A stretch of DNA of 64,000 bases, taken from the NCBI GenBank assembly GCA_016200915.1, contig JACQDV010000008.1, positions 124,001-188,000 on the forward strand, read 5' to 3'. Of this stretch, positions 61,831 through 64,000 are shown in pieces (the stretch's first letter is position 1; each line of letters begins with the position of its first letter). The notes beneath the pieces are model-generated. The model was not told where the DNA came from. It saw nothing but the letters and a program-made list of their open reading frames with translations, and ran no database searches. The position numbers were made by a program, and so were the translations under genes. This stretch comes from Sphingobacteriales bacterium. Lineage in GTDB: Bacteria; Bacteroidota; Bacteroidia; Chitinophagales; Chitinophagaceae.

Positions 61831-62667
61831 ATGGAACTTAATAAAATTATGCAGTCTAATCTGCTGGATATTGTTTTTGAAAACAGGAATAAATCCTATG
61901 GTGCGTATGAATTAAGAACGCAATATAACCGCCGACTTTCCTCTGCTCTAATTGCTACCGGTGTGGCTGCTATTTTGCTGGTGGTAGGTACAGCATTTGC
62001 CAGCAACAGTAAATCACATCAAACTGCCGGTACTGTTATTATTGATGATGTTAATTTGGTTAAGCCAAAAGAGGAAGTAAAAACAATTGAGCCTGAACAA
62101 CCATTGAAACAACCCGACCCGGTAAAAGTAAAGATTGATCAATTTACTCCACCAAAAATTGTTGCCAATGAAGAAGTGAAGCCAGAAGATGTGATGAAAG
62201 ATAACAGTGACCTGAACAATGCTAATATTGGGAAAATTAATCAGGATGGTATTGCATCAGATAAAGTAAATCCTCCTAAAGTAGATGAAGGAACCGCTGT
62301 GGTGGATGCCCCTGTAGCTAATAACGAAACTGTTTTTGTAGATGTGCAGATACAGGCCACCTTTCCCGGTGGCGCAGATGCATGGAAAAGATACCTGGAA
62401 AAAAATTTGGATCCACAGTTGCCGTCAGAAAAAGGAGCACCGGAAGGAAGATATACTGTCATAGTAGAATTTGTTGTTGACAAAGAAGGAAATGTAAGTG
62501 ATGTAAAAGCATTAACTAATCTTGGCTATGGAATGGAAGAAGAAGCGATGAGAGTAATAAAACAAACAGTAAGCAAAGGAATTAAATGGACACCAGCTGA
62601 ACAAAATGGAATGAAAGTAAAAGCTTTTCGTAAGCAGCCGATAACGTTTGTGGTTTCTGAAGAATAA
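61831..62667 (+). CDS. tonB: energy transducer TonB
   Basis: About 278 residues from the ATG at 61831. The N-terminus MELNKIMQSNLLDIVFENRN, then KSYGAYELRTQYN is a common opening in Bacteroidota TonBs. One TM helix follows (SALIATGVAAILLVVGTAFA), then a Pro/Glu/Lys-rich periplasmic linker. The TonB C-terminal domain (FPGGADAWKRYLEKN, then GRYTVIVEFVVDKEGNVSDV) closes the protein. It links inner-membrane proton motive force to receptors such as the two in this window. An earlier in-frame ATG (61783) is less likely. Confidence 0.87.
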   Translation: MELNKIMQSNLLDIVFENRNKSYGAYELRTQYNRRLSSALIATGVAAILLVVGTAFASNSKSHQTAGTVIIDDVNLVKPKEEVKTIEPEQPLKQPDPVKVKIDQFTPPKIVANEEVKPEDVMKDNSDLNNANIGKINQDGIASDKVNPPKVDEGTAVVDAPVANNETVFVDVQIQATFPGGADAWKRYLEKNLDPQLPSEKGAPEGRYTVIVEFVVDKEGNVSDVKALTNLGYGMEEEAMRVIKQTVSKGIKWTPAEQNGMKVKAFRKQPITFVVSEE

Positions 62668-62693
62668 ACACATCCTTTATGGGGCTTGCACAC

Positions 62694-62725
62694 TGTTGTG
62701 GGCTGTGTCCACACAGCCCACAACA
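62694..62725. terminator. 14-bp perfect hairpin between tonB and exbD
   Basis: TGTTGTGGGCTGTG (62694-62707) pairs with CACAGCCCACAACA (62712-62725) around a 4-nt loop. There is no T-run, but the stem is exceptionally stable and may set the ratio of tonB to exbD message. Confidence 0.6.
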
Positions 62726-62785
62726 AGTCCTATAAAAAACAAGCAATCATTTTTAAAAAGCTTTTAATAAGTAAACTTTTTTACA

Positions 62786-63307
62786 ATGGCACAATTAGAA
62801 ATTTCAAACCGCAATAAGAAAAATAAACACAGAAGCACCATTGTTGATTTAACACCAATGGTCGATTTAGGTTTTCTGCTTATTACTTTTTTCATCTTTA
62901 CTACTACCATGAGCGAACCAACAGCGATGAAACTGAATATGCCGGATGATAATAATGTGATTGATTCAACCATGGTACCAAATAGTTTGGTGTTAACTAT
63001 TCTTCCCGATGCTGATGATAAGGCAGTGGTATTTGAAGGTGATTTAAAAGATGGTCCGGTGTTTAACAAGGCTGATTTAAACAATCCTGCTTCTTTAAGA
63101 AATTTTATCATTCAAAAACAGCAAAAGATTTTATCAGAAAGGAAACAGGTGAAAGATATGGTGGTGATTATTAAACCGGGAGTAAAGAGTACATATAAAA
63201 ATCTTATTGATGTATTAGATGAAATGCAGATAACCGGAGTAAAAAAATATGCCGTGGTAAAACGTTCGCCTGGTGATGAGCAGGCAATAACGAAAGCCTT
63301 ATTGTAA
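62786..63307 (+). CDS. exbD: ExbD/TolR-family biopolymer transport protein
   Basis: A 173-residue protein with the ExbD/TolR layout: a short cytosolic N-terminus, one TM helix containing the conserved Asp region (VDLTPMVDLGFLLITFFIFT) and a periplasmic domain. It partners ExbB in powering TonB; exbB itself is not in this window. Located 118 bp after tonB. Confidence 0.87.
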   Translation: MAQLEISNRNKKNKHRSTIVDLTPMVDLGFLLITFFIFTTTMSEPTAMKLNMPDDNNVIDSTMVPNSLVLTILPDADDKAVVFEGDLKDGPVFNKADLNNPASLRNFIIQKQQKILSERKQVKDMVVIIKPGVKSTYKNLIDVLDEMQITGVKKYAVVKRSPGDEQAITKALL

Positions 63308-63383
63308 CGCAAACGCTTTCAGGGAGTATATTTAAAATTTTCGCAGTGCTGGAATTATGTTTTACAAATAGCAGGTTGTTTAT

Positions 63384-63407
63384 CCCCTCCTTCGGGAAGG
63401 GCTGGGG
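63384..63407. repeat. GC-rich hairpin between exbD and mnmE
   Basis: CCCC (63384-63387) and CCTTC (63389-63393) pair with GAAGG (63396-63400) and GGGG (63404-63407), a two-part stem. A related GGGG-rich phrase follows at about 63434. Such short CCCC/CCTTC-GAAGG/GGGG stems resemble REP-like intergenic repeats; copy number cannot be assessed from this window. Confidence 0.45.
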
Positions 63408-63519
63408 CATCTAAAATAAAAACATGTTTAAAAGGGGTGGGTGAAGGAAACGAAAACTTGAAATGCTCCCCATTCCCGGCATTCATTTCAAATCAATTAT
63501 TTTTGACGAAAGAATTGAT

Positions 63520-64000
63520 ATGCTGGGAAAGCTTTCTGATTGGGATGATACAATTGTTGCCTTGGCTACTCCGCATGGTGTGGGAGCTATTGGTGTTATT
63601 CGTTTAAGTGGTGACAATGCAATTGAAATTGCCAATAAACTTTTTCCCTCTAAAGATTTAGCACAGCAACCTTCACACACTATTCATGTTGGTTTTTTAA
63701 AGGAAGGAGATAAAAGTTTGGATGAAGTGGTGATCTCATTATTCAAATGCCCACGATCTTATACGGGTGAAAATGTTGTAGAGATATCCTGTCATGGCTC
63801 ACCATTTATACAGGAGCAAATTATAAATGCCTGTGTAAATGCAGGAGCAAGATTAGCTAAGCCCGGTGAGTTTACACAAAGAGCTTTCTTAAAAGGTAAA
63901 TTAGATCTCACACAAGCTGAAGCGGTGGCGGATTTGATTGCTTCCAATACAGAAGCATCGCATAAAACAGCTTTGCATAATATTCGTGGTGGTTTTTCTC
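63520..64000 (+). CDS. mnmE: tRNA modification GTPase MnmE, 3' end outside the window
   Basis: About 160 N-terminal residues: [21 protein letters not shown], the [20 protein letters not shown] segment and [20 protein letters not shown] are unmistakable MnmE formyl-THF-binding-domain motifs. MnmE with MnmG modifies the wobble uridine of tRNAs. The ATG at 63520 is preferred; an in-frame ATG at 63463 would add 19 residues. The GTPase domain lies beyond the window edge. Confidence 0.92.
   Translation, partial: MLGKLSDWDDTIVALATPHGVGAIGVIRLSGDNAIEIANKLFPSKDLAQQPSHTIHVGFLKEGDKSLDEVVISLFKCPRSYTGENVVEISCHGSPFIQEQIINACVNAGARLAKPGEFTQRAFLKGKLDLTQAEAVADLIASNTEASHKTALHNIRGGFS

Noticed and set aside
1-64000. 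CRISPR array associated with the CARF genes
   Set aside because: No regularly spaced direct repeats were seen by eye anywhere in the window, and no cas gene was recognised. Automated array detection would be the decisive check.

Overview
The window looks like chromosome of a member of the Bacteroidota, most likely a Chitinophagaceae-like or related Sphingobacteriia-type organism. The basis is AT-rich coding sequence, TAnnTTTG-type promoter boxes, TonB-dependent receptors, a Bacteroidota-style mobilization module (MobC, MOBP-like relaxase, VirD4/TraG coupling protein, DUF932, RadC-like JAB protein), a Bacteroides-type mannobiose epimerase/phosphorylase pathway and a tonB-exbD pair. No rRNA, tRNA or CRISPR array was recognised. 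The lineage is an inference from gene content, not from a marker phylogeny.

Layout. (1) 1-12.1 kb, plus strand: envelope and ion homeostasis. A truncated DUF2279-like gene, a YpfJ-type metallopeptidase and a SpoIIAA-like protein are followed by a SulP transporter fused to a beta-carbonic anhydrase, MgtC, a CzcD-type CDF exporter, a DUF1345 protein, a tiny ORF followed by a terminator, a NicO/UreH-like membrane protein, a Zn/Cd P-type ATPase and a FecA-like TonB-dependent receptor. (2) 12.2-18.6 kb: mobile-element-flavoured DNA with a GC-rich leader, ssb, DUF932, a second TonB-dependent receptor on the minus strand, an internally deleted CDF exporter and a RadC-like gene. (3) 18.7-30.6 kb: a defence-island-like block. 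A type IIG restriction-modification remnant precedes a tightly coupled five-gene operon: an S1-flanked UPF1-like helicase, an unknown winged-helix-like protein, a PLD-family protein, a CARF-only protein and a CARF plus PD-(D/E)XK Card1/Can2-like nuclease. A HEPN (Ymh/TIGR02391) protein and a HipBST toxin-antitoxin module with three evenly spaced operators follow. (4) 30.6-36.9 kb: primase-like protein, candidate oriT, mobC, relaxase, coupling protein and a DUF1016 nuclease. (5) 37.0-46.9 kb: an overlapping three-gene cassette (NdpA-like, membrane protein, HEPN-like) and a complete Wadjet jetABCD operon. (6) 47.2-61.5 kb: a beta-mannan/mannobiose utilization locus. (7) 61.8-64 kb: tonB, exbD and the start of mnmE.

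How it fits together. Region 2-5 reads as a mobilizable element, or its remains, carrying several anti-phage or anti-plasmid systems. Neither an integrase nor a mating-pore apparatus is visible, so transfer would need help in trans or the element is decayed. The most interesting locus is 18861-27260. All five genes are abutting or overlapping, and they combine RNA/DNA remodelling, a PLD-type protein and two cyclic-oligonucleotide-sensor-type (CARF) proteins with no Cas gene or nucleotide cyclase recognised nearby. The mannan locus encodes a coherent pathway: a GH26 mannanase releases mannobiose, an SSS symporter imports it, a cellobiose-2-epimerase-type enzyme converts it to mannosyl-glucose, and a GH130 phosphorylase cleaves that to mannose-1-phosphate plus glucose. 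GH3, GH5, an esterase and an AraC regulator accompany it, but no SusC/SusD pair does.
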